Of a stretch of DNA of 64,000 nt, positions 43,660-51,863 are shown one piece after another (within the stretch, counting starts at the first letter, position 1; every line of letters begins with the position of its first letter). The stretch is from NCBI RefSeq assembly GCF_021545785.1, contig NZ_CP079801.1:3840001-3904000 (forward strand), given 5' to 3'. The position numbers and the translations under genes were made by a program. The DNA is from Halopseudomonas maritima (lineage in GTDB: Bacteria > Pseudomonadota > Gammaproteobacteria > Pseudomonadales > Pseudomonadaceae). The notes under the pieces were generated by a model. The model worked only from the letters and a program-made list of their open reading frames with translations. It made no database searches and was not told the origin of the DNA.

Positions 43660-44615
43660 GATGCCTCCCCCGCTGCGGTAACGTAGCGAGAGCTAAAGCC
43701 GACTGGGCTGAAGCGCATTTCCGAGAAGGCTGCGGCGGCGCCGATAGACAATATCGATTGGCTGTAGAGGTAGCCTCCTACCCCTGCTGGCTGGTTTTGG
43801 AAGAAACGGCCATATGGGTCGACCATAAGGTACGACTCACACATGTCGCTATTGTCCTCGACGCACTGGATTGACTGGAAAGCGCTATGTCTTTCCACAA
43901 AGGCCGCAAAGGCCTCATCGGTGACGGCCAGGGTGTCATCAACTACTGGCAGCATCCGCAGTACCTTCCAGCGCTCTGGGCGAACTCGCGTGATTAATCC
44001 GCTCAAGTCTTCATCGACATTTAAGGCGTTGACGACGGTATTAAGCTTGATCTTGAGTGCGGGGTTAATTTGACGAGCAAAGTCCAGGTTCGCGGTCAGC
44101 TCATTTAGACTCAGCTGTCGCCCACTTCTTTCTACCCGCCCTATTGCAAGGTTGGTTTCAGAATGCGCGGAGTCCAGACTGATACCCAGGCAGGTTAGTT
44201 GCGGTGCAAGCTGCTTTATAACGTCAGATGCCAACTTTGACGCATTGCTGATCAGTGAAACCTCAAACCCTATTTGCCTGGCTGCGCGGGTGATGTCCAG
44301 CAGGCGCTCTCCGAGTATCGACGGCTCTCCGCCGGCCAGGTTCAGGCGCAGGGTGCGCCATGAGAGCGCATCACACAGAGGATTGCTGGTGTTTGTTGGC
44401 TGAAAATACCGGAACAACTCCGTCAGCAACTGCTGGCTGCGCTCGAGCTCCTGAAATAGCTCGCGAGGGCAGGGGTGTTCTGTCCATTTCGCGTAACAGT
44501 ATTGGCAGCGGTAATTGCATGCCTCCGTCACGTGCCAGTTGATGGTTAGAGCGTCAACGTGGGCGGGAGCTGCTTTTACAGGGCAAATGGGGAAAATCAA
44601 ATTATCTTTGGACAT
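43656..44615 (-). CDS. Prokaryotic viperin (radical SAM antiviral ddhNTP synthase)
   Basis: A 319-residue radical SAM protein with the viperin version of every motif. The cluster is C33-x3-C37-x2-C40 in NWHVTEACNYRCQYCYAKW; then come GGEP (95-98), SNAS (123-126), SLDS and IGR (158-160), KLNTVVN (190-196), RWKVLRMLPV (215-224) and a C-terminal SYLMVDPYGRFF region. Viperins convert CTP, GTP or UTP to 3'-deoxy-3',4'-didehydro nucleotides that terminate phage RNA synthesis. The start follows AAGGAG. Downstream, the HicA-like gene overlaps by four bases; upstream lies a 724-residue unknown. Which nucleotide it uses cannot be read. Confidence 0.88.
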   Translation of the reverse strand: MSKDNLIFPICPVKAAPAHVDALTINWHVTEACNYRCQYCYAKWTEHPCPRELFQELERSQQLLTELFRYFQPTNTSNPLCDALSWRTLRLNLAGGEPSILGERLLDITRAARQIGFEVSLISNASKLASDVIKQLAPQLTCLGISLDSAHSETNLAIGRVERSGRQLSLNELTANLDFARQINPALKIKLNTVVNALNVDEDLSGLITRVRPERWKVLRMLPVVDDTLAVTDEAFAAFVERHSAFQSIQCVEDNSDMCESYLMVDPYGRFFQNQPAGVGGYLYSQSILSIGAAAAFSEMRFSPVGFSSRYVTAAGEAS

Positions 44616-44734
44616 GCGTCAACTCCTTGGCGACCGCTGTCGTGCGGTCAGTAAAAGGTTCTGCATGGCGGACGCAAGACGTCAGAGTTGGAGCATCAGG
44701 CTCCTGTACGCCGTGTTTTTTGATGAAACGTCGG

Positions 44735-46909
44735 TTACGGATTGCGCATCATATTGCGCCGTGTCTTGAGGGCTCCCTCGCGATTGATAGAAAGATTGAG
44801 CGCGCGCCGCTGGCTCATGAGTAGCCACCATTCAGCGGCGATCAACCCGCGCTTGTAGTCCTGAACGCTTTTTTTACTGTTGGTTTCCCGGCGCACGGCG
44901 CGATAAGCCTCTTTCGCGACATCGCGGACGCTCTCATCAGGATCGAACTGCCGGGTAAAAAAGAGGGTTTTGTGTGCCTTCCCGTTGGGGTCAAGGCCGA
45001 TTTCCAACAGCGCCTTCAAATACCCTTGGCGCCAGATAGCCGATTGCTCTGTCACTTGGTTATTGGCGTACCGTTCATCGTTGGGCTTTTTTTCGCCTTT
45101 GCGCAGGCGCAGGCGGCTAAGGCAATACTCGATCAGATCAAGGGCGAATGCGTGGTAGAACTCCAGCTCAGCTTTTTCGTACTCCTGCTGGCCAATGCAA
45201 GTTCCGTTAAGCTTTTTCGCCCACAAGTCCCTAACTTGCTCACTCAGTGGGCTGTACCAACTGACAGCCTTGTCGCTGTAAAGGGAGCTGAAGCGGGAGA
45301 GTGATTCGTCGGCGAACGGTACGCTCGACGAGCGCATGAGGATCAGGCGATGTCGAAGTGCCTTCTGCGGGTCTAGGTGCGATAGCCTGCTCAACAGCGT
45401 ATCTAGTTGGTTGTTCAGATCAGGCTCTGCCGCATTCGACAGTCGGCTGCGCAGCAGTCCGATGCTCTTGTCAATGTGAGGCAGCACGGCCTCGTCACTC
45501 AGTCTGCCAATAGCAGCAACAGTCCATCGCGGGGTTAGATCCAGTGGAAATTCGGGGTCGTGAATCAACTTTTCGAGCAGGCTGTCCCACCAAGAGTGAA
45601 GGTCTCGAGATATTGGCTTACTAAGCAGGCAGCCTAGTCTGCGGGATAAGACGGTCAATGCATCTGCCATGTCTAGGTCATGAATCTTATCTTCAAACTT
45701 GGTTTGCCATGTGGCGGCATAGTCCGACGCCCACCATTTTCTGCTGCTGTAATCAACTAGTGTTGGGAGCCGGTCCTGTTTGCTTTTTAGTGTTGCTGTT
45801 ACATCGCTCTGGACTGAATGCTGAATCCAGGCCTCGATTTTCTCGGGAGTAAGCCGCGAGAGTATGCTGCATAGAGCTTTTTCCTCGGCAGCAGCCCATG
45901 CCTGCGGATCTGGATTTTGATGGGTGCGAGCCCGGACACATTCATCAAGCGGTAAAGCCCAGTCAGTAACCTGTCCTTCATGTGCATTGGTGAGATCCAT
46001 GTGGATCGCCAGCGCTTCCTTTAACCGCAGCTCCAAGTCGTCGAGCCAATTTATGGCAGAGTCGCACAGGGCCTTTACATCGCTGTCACCTGAGCGTGGC
46101 GCCTCTAGCTCAGACCGTAGAGCCCCCCACTCGGTATATAACTTTTCAAAAACGCCTTCGTATGGGCTACGCAGTCTGCCGGCAGCAGCGTCGGATTCGA
46201 CCCAAGCCTCCAGAAACCTGACCCTTTGAAGCCACTGGTGTGCTGCAAGTGTCGGCGGGCCTGAATGCTGCTGTATTTCAGCAACTGAAATCAAATCTAT
46301 GGCGCTGGGGTTGAAAATCGAGGCCGACTCGGTCTGGCCTCCCCGCGCATGCTGCGGCAGCGCGGGGAAGCACCGCCACAGCACCTGCTCCCTTTCCTGC
46401 GCTCCTTCTGCAATAAGCTGTGGATCATCAAATACAGCACGGTGGAAGCAGTAGTCATTACCGTACAGTGCTTGGATAAACCACTCGTAGGGCGAGTAGT
46501 ACGGGTTTGTAGGTTTGAGTCTCTTGTACAATGTGTAAGGAGACTCTTGGAACAGGGTTTGAGCTAACTCTTTGGCAAACGTGAGTACGTTGGAATTTTG
46601 TTCGTTATCAATCACTTGATTCGCAGCGAAATAAAGCCACCGATCTAATTGGTCTGACAGTGAACGAGAGGAAAGCAACGCTGCAGCTTGGTCCTGTGGC
46701 GAAGCTTGCCCCCTAGCACGAGCCAATGCTTCTTCCAATTGGTCAACAAAGGGGAATATGTAACGCCAATTGGCAGCGAAGTGCTCAATCAGCAGCGCGC
46801 GTAAGGGCCCTCTGATTTCATGCTCATCGAGTGCTTGGATAAAGCGCTCGGTTAGATCTGATTTTTCATCAAGCTGGAGATTGCCGAATTCGGCATCAAT
46901 TCTGCACAT
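44735..46909 (-). CDS. Large helical protein of unknown family, viperin operon
   Basis: A 724-residue protein; the ATG at 46909 follows GGGAG. It is not recognised. It appears almost wholly alpha-helical, with many tryptophans and leucine-rich helices and no signal peptide or membrane segment. Near the C-terminus FDPDESVRDVAKEAYRAVRR resembles a HEAT-like helical repeat unit. There is no visible nuclease, NTPase (no Walker A) or kinase motif. Base composition is AT-richer than the steroid genes. It ends 120 bases before viperin on the same strand, so it may sense infection or scaffold the system; that is inference. Confidence 0.75.
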   Translation of the reverse strand: MCRIDAEFGNLQLDEKSDLTERFIQALDEHEIRGPLRALLIEHFAANWRYIFPFVDQLEEALARARGQASPQDQAAALLSSRSLSDQLDRWLYFAANQVIDNEQNSNVLTFAKELAQTLFQESPYTLYKRLKPTNPYYSPYEWFIQALYGNDYCFHRAVFDDPQLIAEGAQEREQVLWRCFPALPQHARGGQTESASIFNPSAIDLISVAEIQQHSGPPTLAAHQWLQRVRFLEAWVESDAAAGRLRSPYEGVFEKLYTEWGALRSELEAPRSGDSDVKALCDSAINWLDDLELRLKEALAIHMDLTNAHEGQVTDWALPLDECVRARTHQNPDPQAWAAAEEKALCSILSRLTPEKIEAWIQHSVQSDVTATLKSKQDRLPTLVDYSSRKWWASDYAATWQTKFEDKIHDLDMADALTVLSRRLGCLLSKPISRDLHSWWDSLLEKLIHDPEFPLDLTPRWTVAAIGRLSDEAVLPHIDKSIGLLRSRLSNAAEPDLNNQLDTLLSRLSHLDPQKALRHRLILMRSSSVPFADESLSRFSSLYSDKAVSWYSPLSEQVRDLWAKKLNGTCIGQQEYEKAELEFYHAFALDLIEYCLSRLRLRKGEKKPNDERYANNQVTEQSAIWRQGYLKALLEIGLDPNGKAHKTLFFTRQFDPDESVRDVAKEAYRAVRRETNSKKSVQDYKRGLIAAEWWLLMSQRRALNLSINREGALKTRRNMMRNP

Positions 46910-47263
46910 GGTTTTCTCCCAATATCAGGATTAGGTTTCATGGGGCACACACCAGATTGGATTCTGGCCTGCAGCTGAAACCTCCCGTGCAGCAGAGGGG
47001 AGCGGATGGGTGATTAGCCCGTGAGCATCAAGCTCGGTAGCCGACTGCAGTAGCGCGTCCAGCAAAAATAGATGGGCTCGTATCTTTAGTCAAGCATTGA
47101 TCCAAAGGACGCCAGCTCGCATTACTGGCTACAGCCCTAACTATTTTCTCCTGACCGGCAGCCGGCAAGCCACGTAAAGGATATGCCGCCCATTGTTTTG
47201 AACATCGACTGACGGCTACGTATTAGCGCTATGTGAATAGACTTGGCTTATGTAGACAGCTAA
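46910..47263. other. Intergenic region upstream of the defence operon
   Basis: About 350 AT-richer bases between the start of the 724-residue protein and the insertion sequence. It must hold the operon promoter on the minus strand, but I cannot pick convincing -35/-10 boxes. No coding frame with a ribosome site is seen. Confidence 0.5.
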
Positions 47264-47296
47264 TGACCGCTTCTGGCCCAGAGTGTGTAAAAACGC
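47264..47296 (+). repeat. Left terminal inverted repeat of the insertion sequence
   Basis: GGCCCAGAGTGTGTAAAAAC (47275-47294) matches the reverse complement of the right end with two differences; the outer TGACCGCT also has a counterpart. Confidence 0.7.
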
Positions 47297-47347
47297 TGTC
47301 TCAAACCCTTGCTATGATTTCTCGGGATTTCATCGCAAAGATCGTCC

Positions 47348-48778
47348 ATGAAGCGCTTCATTCAAGGTGAGCATCGAGGCCAAAGCACCTTACTGCCCGA
47401 GAGCCTCGACGACTACGTCGGCGATACCAATCCGGTGCGAGTGGTCGATGTCTTTGTCGACGAATTGGACCTGGTGAAACTGGGTTTTGAAAGTGCCATC
47501 CCCGCTGATACTGGTCGGCCTGCTTATCACCCCTCGATTCTGCTGAAGATCTACATCTACGGTTACCTCAACCGGATTCAATCCAGCCGGCGTCTTGAGC
47601 GGGAAGCACAGCGCAACGTGGAGTTGATGTGGCTGACCGGACGTTTGATGCCTGATTTCAAGACTATCGCTAATTTTCGAAAGGATAACGGTAAGGCTAT
47701 CCGTGGAGTCTGCCGTCAGTTCGTTCTGCTGTGCCAGCAATTGGGATTGTTTGGCGAGAGTCTGATCGCCATCGATGGCAGCAAATTCAAGGCGGTCAAC
47801 AACCGAGATCGCAATTTCACCAGCGCCAAGTTGAAGCGCCGGATGGAGGAGATAGAAGCGAGTATTAGCCGGTACCTGTCTTCGCTCGATGCTGCCGATC
47901 AACAGGACCGTCCTACCTCTGACGCCAATGTCGTGCGCCTGGAAGAAAGAACCGCCAAGTTGAAGGTGCAAATGAAGGAGCTTCAGTCAATCGAAGCTCA
48001 GCTCAATGAATCACCGGACAAACAGGTATCACTGACCGATCCAGACGCTCGTTCCATGATGACCCGCGGCACCGGAATCGTTGGCTACAACGTGCAGACA
48101 GCCGTCGATACCAAGCACCATTTAATTGTCGCTCATCAGGTGACCAACGTCGGATCCGACCGCGACCAGCTCAGCCCTATGGCCAAGCAAGCCCGCGAGG
48201 CGATGGGGACAGAAAAGCTGTCGGTGGTAGCTGACCGTGGGTACTTCAAGAGCGAGGAAATCCTGGCTTGTCACGACGCAGGCATCATCGCCTATGTACC
48301 CAAGCCAATGACCTCCGCAGCAAAAGTCGATGGGCGATTCAACAACGACGCATTTATCTATGACGCGGCGGCAAACGCATACACCTGTCCGGCTGGCGAG
48401 ACTTTGATTTGGCGTTTCTCCAGCGTTGAGAAAGGCATGAAATTGCATCGGTACTGGAGCTATAAATGCCAAAGTTGCGCATTGAAGTTGCAATGCACGC
48501 CGAGCAAGCAGCGCCGAGTTCGGCGTTGGGAGCACGAAGCAGTGCTGGAAGAAATGCAGCTCCGACTCAGCAGTGCACCCGAGATGATGCGGATTCGAAA
48601 AAGGACCGTTGAGCATCCCTTCGGAACGATTAAGCAATGGATGGGGGCGACGCACTTCCTGACCCGAAAGCTCAACGGGGTGAGTGCTGAAATGAGCCTG
48701 AATGTGATCGCCTACAACCTGAAACGGGTGATAAAAATAATAGGCACCGTCAGCTTGCTAGAGGCCCTGACAGCGTAA
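47348..48778 (+). CDS. IS1182-family DDE transposase
   Basis: A 476-residue transposase. The N-terminal region IQGEHRGQSTLLPESLDDYV and RPAYHPSILLKIYIYGYLN is typical of IS1182/IS1380-like DDE enzymes, followed by LIAIDGSKFKAVNN (first Asp), VVADRGYFKSEEI (second Asp) and a C-terminal RTVEHPFGTIKQWMG with the Glu. The frame is intact, so the element may be active. A CPAGET...CQSCALKLQC segment supplies a zinc-like cluster common in this group. Confidence 0.88.
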   Translation: MKRFIQGEHRGQSTLLPESLDDYVGDTNPVRVVDVFVDELDLVKLGFESAIPADTGRPAYHPSILLKIYIYGYLNRIQSSRRLEREAQRNVELMWLTGRLMPDFKTIANFRKDNGKAIRGVCRQFVLLCQQLGLFGESLIAIDGSKFKAVNNRDRNFTSAKLKRRMEEIEASISRYLSSLDAADQQDRPTSDANVVRLEERTAKLKVQMKELQSIEAQLNESPDKQVSLTDPDARSMMTRGTGIVGYNVQTAVDTKHHLIVAHQVTNVGSDRDQLSPMAKQAREAMGTEKLSVVADRGYFKSEEILACHDAGIIAYVPKPMTSAAKVDGRFNNDAFIYDAAANAYTCPAGETLIWRFSSVEKGMKLHRYWSYKCQSCALKLQCTPSKQRRVRRWEHEAVLEEMQLRLSSAPEMMRIRKRTVEHPFGTIKQWMGATHFLTRKLNGVSAEMSLNVIAYNLKRVIKIIGTVSLLEALTA

Positions 48779-48927
48779 AAGGCCGTGCTTCACTCGCCTA
48801 TGCTGCCTCTGAGTGGGCTCCAGAGCGTTGCAGGACTGTCTCATGCGCTATTCGCAGCAGTCATAAGCTTGATCAGGTTCTAAGCCCGAGAAAAGTCCGT
48901 TATAGACGCTGACGGAAATTCGTGCTG

Positions 48928-48960
48928 GCGTTTTTACACGCCCTGGGCCGACAGCGGCCA
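48928..48960 (-). repeat. Right terminal inverted repeat of the insertion sequence
   Basis: GCGTTTTTACACGCCCTGGG begins at 48928 and is the inverted counterpart of the left end. Confidence 0.7.
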
Positions 48961-49041
48961 CTCAGAGCCGAAGATGGTAGCAGTATCATCTCTGCGGAGC
49001 GGACTCCACAGAGAAAATAGCCTCTGGCAACGCCCCAACAA

Positions 49042-49058
49042 CAGGCCAGTGCGGCCTG
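49042..49058 (-). terminator. Hairpin after the side-chain operon
   Basis: CAGGCC (49042-49047) pairs with GGCCTG (49053-49058) around AGTGC; TTGTTGG follows on the minus strand. A modest terminator 20 bases past the stop at 49077. Confidence 0.55.
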
Positions 49059-49076
49059 CCGTTGAGGTCAGTGCGC

Positions 49077-50243
49077 TCAACGCGAGCGCGGCATGCCCTG
49101 GCCGAACTGGGCGATCAGCTCACGTTGGATTTCGTTGGTGCCGCCGCCAAAGGTCAGGGTGACGCAGGCGCGTACTTCATACTCCAGCTCCCCCAATAGA
49201 AAGGCGGCGGCACTGCCGTCGCGAATCAGGCCGTTGGCGCCGACCACTTCTGTCAGCTTGCGTAGGATTTCGACCACCGATTCCGAGCCGAACACCTTGG
49301 TAGATGACGCCAGGGCGACATCCATGCGGCCGGCCTCTAGATCAGCGGCGATACGGAAGTTGATCAGGCGCATGGCTTCCAGCCGCGCGTAGCACTCAGC
49401 CAGCAGGGTGCGCACCCAGGGCTGATCGGTGGCACGGCGCCCCTGCTCGTCTTCGGCTTTGGCCCACAGGTAGACCTTGCGAAACAGCCCAACTACTTTG
49501 TCTGACCATGAGCCAAGGCCCAGTCGTTCGTGGTTCAGCTGCGCGGTAACCAGTTGCCAGCCCTTGTGCAGTTCGCCTACCAGACGGTTTTTCGGTACCA
49601 CTACGTTGTCGTAGTAGGTGGCGGCAGTCGGGTTGCTGCAGGTGGGGATAAGCGTGTGAGAAAAGCCCTCACTGCGGCAGTCGACAATCAGGATGGAGAT
49701 ACCCTTATGACGAGGCTCTTCAGGGTTGGTGCGGGCGGCCAGCCAGATGTAGTCGGCCGAGTGTGCACCGGAGGTCCATAGCTTGTTGCCGTTGACCACA
49801 AAGTGATCGTCTTCGACGCGGGCACTGGTTTTCAGCGTGGCCAGGTCGGAGCCGGCACCCGGCTCGGAGTAGCCGATGGCAAAATGGGTTTCGCCCGCGG
49901 CAATGCCGGGCAAGAAGGTCTCTTTCTGCTCATCGGTACCGTAACTCATGAGCGCAGGGCCAACGGTACTGATGGTCACAAAGGGCAGCGGCGCGCCGGC
50001 GATATTGGCTTCTTCGAAAAAGATCAGTTGTTCGGTCGGACCGTAGCCCTGCCCCCCAAACGCCTTTGGCCAGCCGACCGCCAGCCAGCCGTCCTTGCCC
50101 ATCTGGCGTACCAGGCGGTGCGAGGTATCAGTGCCCTCTTCGCCGCGCAGTTCGGCGCGCAGCTCGTCGGTCATCAACTGTTTGAAGTAGTCGCGCACTT
50201 CCTGGCGCAGCGTGCGCTGCGCCGGTGTCAAATCCACGTACAT
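49077..50243 (-). CDS. chsE2: acyl-CoA dehydrogenase ChsE2/FadE29-like subunit
   Basis: A 388-residue acyl-CoA dehydrogenase starting MYVDLTPAQRTLRQEVRDYF, which closely matches remembered mycobacterial FadE29 (ChsE2). It keeps FAIGYSEPGAGSDLATLKT and ends LTFGGGTNEIQRELIAQFGQG. ChsE1-ChsE2 is a heterotetramer that desaturates the C22 (pregnene-20-carboxyl) CoA side chain in the last beta-oxidation cycle. It sits with Ltp2, ChsH1, ChsE1 and ChsH2, the same set as the mycobacterial igr operon. Last gene of the unit from 54795. Confidence 0.87.
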   Translation of the reverse strand: MYVDLTPAQRTLRQEVRDYFKQLMTDELRAELRGEEGTDTSHRLVRQMGKDGWLAVGWPKAFGGQGYGPTEQLIFFEEANIAGAPLPFVTISTVGPALMSYGTDEQKETFLPGIAAGETHFAIGYSEPGAGSDLATLKTSARVEDDHFVVNGNKLWTSGAHSADYIWLAARTNPEEPRHKGISILIVDCRSEGFSHTLIPTCSNPTAATYYDNVVVPKNRLVGELHKGWQLVTAQLNHERLGLGSWSDKVVGLFRKVYLWAKAEDEQGRRATDQPWVRTLLAECYARLEAMRLINFRIAADLEAGRMDVALASSTKVFGSESVVEILRKLTEVVGANGLIRDGSAAAFLLGELEYEVRACVTLTFGGGTNEIQRELIAQFGQGMPRSR

Positions 50244-50253
50244 GCTGCTCTCC

Positions 50254-51429
50254 TCAGGCCACGCCCAGAATCAGGCCGCTGGTGGGCACGCCAGTGCCGG
50301 CGGTGACCAGCACGTTTTCCACGTTCTCGACCTGGTTGACCGCGCTGCCGCGCACCTGCCGCACACCCTCGGCCACGCCGTTCATGCCGTGGATGTACGC
50401 CTCGCCCAATTGCCCGCCGTGGGTGTTGATCGGCAGACGACCGCCGCGTGCGTGGTGGCCAGCACGAATGAAGTCCTTGGCTTCGCCGCGGTCAGCAAAC
50501 CCGAAGGACTCCAGCTGCGGCAGCACAAAGGGTGTGAAGTGGTCGTAAATTACGGCGGTCTGAATGGCGTCCGGGCCAATACCGGCCTGACGGTAGATCT
50601 CACGAGCGACCACATCCATCTCAGGCAGACCGGTGATGTCCTCGCGGTAGAACGAGGTCATGCTCTGCTGGCCATCAGCGATACCCTGAGACGCGCCTTT
50701 GATAATGACCGGCTTCTGGGCCAGATCGCGGGCACGCTCCACCGAGGTGATAACCATGGCCACCGCGCCATCGGACTCCTGGCAGCAGTCGAGCAGATGC
50801 AGCGGTTCGCAGATCCAGCGCGAGGCCTGATGCTCTTCCAGGGTAATGGGCTTTTGGTAGAAAAAGGCCGCCGGGTTAGTGGCAGCAAAATCCCGCGCGG
50901 CAACCGCGACGCGGCCAAAGTCTTCGGAGGTGGCGCCGTAGGTGTGCATATAGCGGCGGGCGAACATGCCGACCCAGGCCGCCGGGGTATGAAAGCCGTG
51001 GGGCATGTACCAGCCGTAGTTGACGTTCTCAAAGATGGGCGTATTGCCAAAGCCATAGCTGCCATTGCCAAAGCGGTACCAGGAGCGCTCGTTCATGGCG
51101 CGGTAAACCACCACGGTCTTGGCAACACCGCTGGCGACTGCCATGGCCGCATGCATCAATGGGCCACAGGCGGCACCGCCACCGTGCGGCACCTGGGAGA
51201 AGAAGCGCACATCTTTGCAGCCCAACAGGCGGGCAATCTCGTATTCCGGCACCTTGTCGACGGAGTAGGAGCTGAAGCCATCGACCTCACTCGGATCAAT
51301 GCCGGCATCAGCCAAAGCGGCCAAGGTGGCCTCCATCGCCAGACGCAACTCGGTGCGGCCGGAGTTCTTGGAAAATTCAGTCGCGCCAAGGCCAGCGATG
51401 GCCGCCTTGCCGCCCAGTGCATCAGTCAT
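50254..51429 (-). CDS. ltp2: Retro-aldolase Ltp2
   Basis: A 391-residue SCP2-thiolase-like protein. It has VIYDHFTPFVLPQLESFGF and NTHGGQLGEAYIHGMNG; tyrosines in YDHF and EAYIHG correspond to those reported as catalytic in Ltp2. The enzyme cleaves 17-hydroxy-C22-CoA into androstenedione-type 17-ketone and propionyl-CoA, needing the DUF35 domain of ChsH2. Its operon partners are exactly those required. It ends ten bases before chsE2. Confidence 0.88.
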   Translation of the reverse strand: MTDALGGKAAIAGLGATEFSKNSGRTELRLAMEATLAALADAGIDPSEVDGFSSYSVDKVPEYEIARLLGCKDVRFFSQVPHGGGAACGPLMHAAMAVASGVAKTVVVYRAMNERSWYRFGNGSYGFGNTPIFENVNYGWYMPHGFHTPAAWVGMFARRYMHTYGATSEDFGRVAVAARDFAATNPAAFFYQKPITLEEHQASRWICEPLHLLDCCQESDGAVAMVITSVERARDLAQKPVIIKGASQGIADGQQSMTSFYREDITGLPEMDVVAREIYRQAGIGPDAIQTAVIYDHFTPFVLPQLESFGFADRGEAKDFIRAGHHARGGRLPINTHGGQLGEAYIHGMNGVAEGVRQVRGSAVNQVENVENVLVTAGTGVPTSGLILGVA

Positions 51430-51440
51430 CGTGCGCCTCC

Positions 51441-51863
51441 TCAGGCCGGCAACTGCACGCTGACCTTGCCGGTTGCGTGGTTGCCCATGGAATTCTTGCC
51501 CTTGAGCGCGACTACCAGCGTGCGGCTGGCTTCATCGCGCTCGGTTACCTCACCAGTGAAGGTCATGGTGTCACCCGGATAGTTGGGCGCTCCCAGCTTG
51601 ATCTGGATGTCGTGCAGAGTGGCTAACGGGCCACTCCACTGCTCCACAAACCGCTGTACCAGGGCGGTGGTGGTGAGGATGTTCATAAAGATGTGTGGCG
51701 AACCCAGCTCACGGGCGGCGTCGGCATCGTGGTGGCCAGGGAAGTAATCCCGGGTGGCGATGGCGCCGCCATTAATCAGGGTCACGGTGACCGGAATCGC
51801 CAGTTCGGGCAGTTGCTCGCCCACCTGGGTGTCAGCAAAGGCTCTGGTTTTCATCGAGGTCAT
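51441..51863 (-). CDS. chsH1: MaoC-like hydratase subunit ChsH1
   Basis: A 140-residue single hot-dog protein. I chose the ATG at 51863, behind GGATGG; it overlaps chsE1 by 32 bases. An ATG at 51854 is also possible. It has DYFPGHHDADAARELGSPHIFMNI, where MaoC enzymes carry the active-site His. With ChsH2 it forms a heteromeric hydratase that adds water to the C17-20 enoyl-CoA made by ChsE1-ChsE2. Gene order supports the assignment. Confidence 0.83.
   Translation of the reverse strand: MTSMKTRAFADTQVGEQLPELAIPVTVTLINGGAIATRDYFPGHHDADAARELGSPHIFMNILTTTALVQRFVEQWSGPLATLHDIQIKLGAPNYPGDTMTFTGEVTERDEASRTLVVALKGKNSMGNHATGKVSVQLPA

Larger units (their letters stand above)
47264..48960 (+). mobile_element. 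IS1182-family insertion sequence
   Basis: A 1.7-kb element with one transposase and imperfect terminal repeats. The best-matching 22 bases run 47275-47296 and 48928-48949 (inverted), sharing GTGTAAAAACGC; weaker pairing (TGxCCGCT) extends to 47264 and 48960. No target duplication is evident next to these ends. It forms the right boundary of the AT-rich island. Confidence 0.75.

Noticed and set aside
47330..47350. ATCGTCC just before the transposase start, resembling half of the steroid operator
   Set aside because: The other arm is missing and there is no -10 at the right distance; it belongs to the insertion sequence.
47260..48964. Target-site duplication around the insertion sequence
   Set aside because: The bases next to the repeats (CTAA and CTCA) do not match well enough to claim one.
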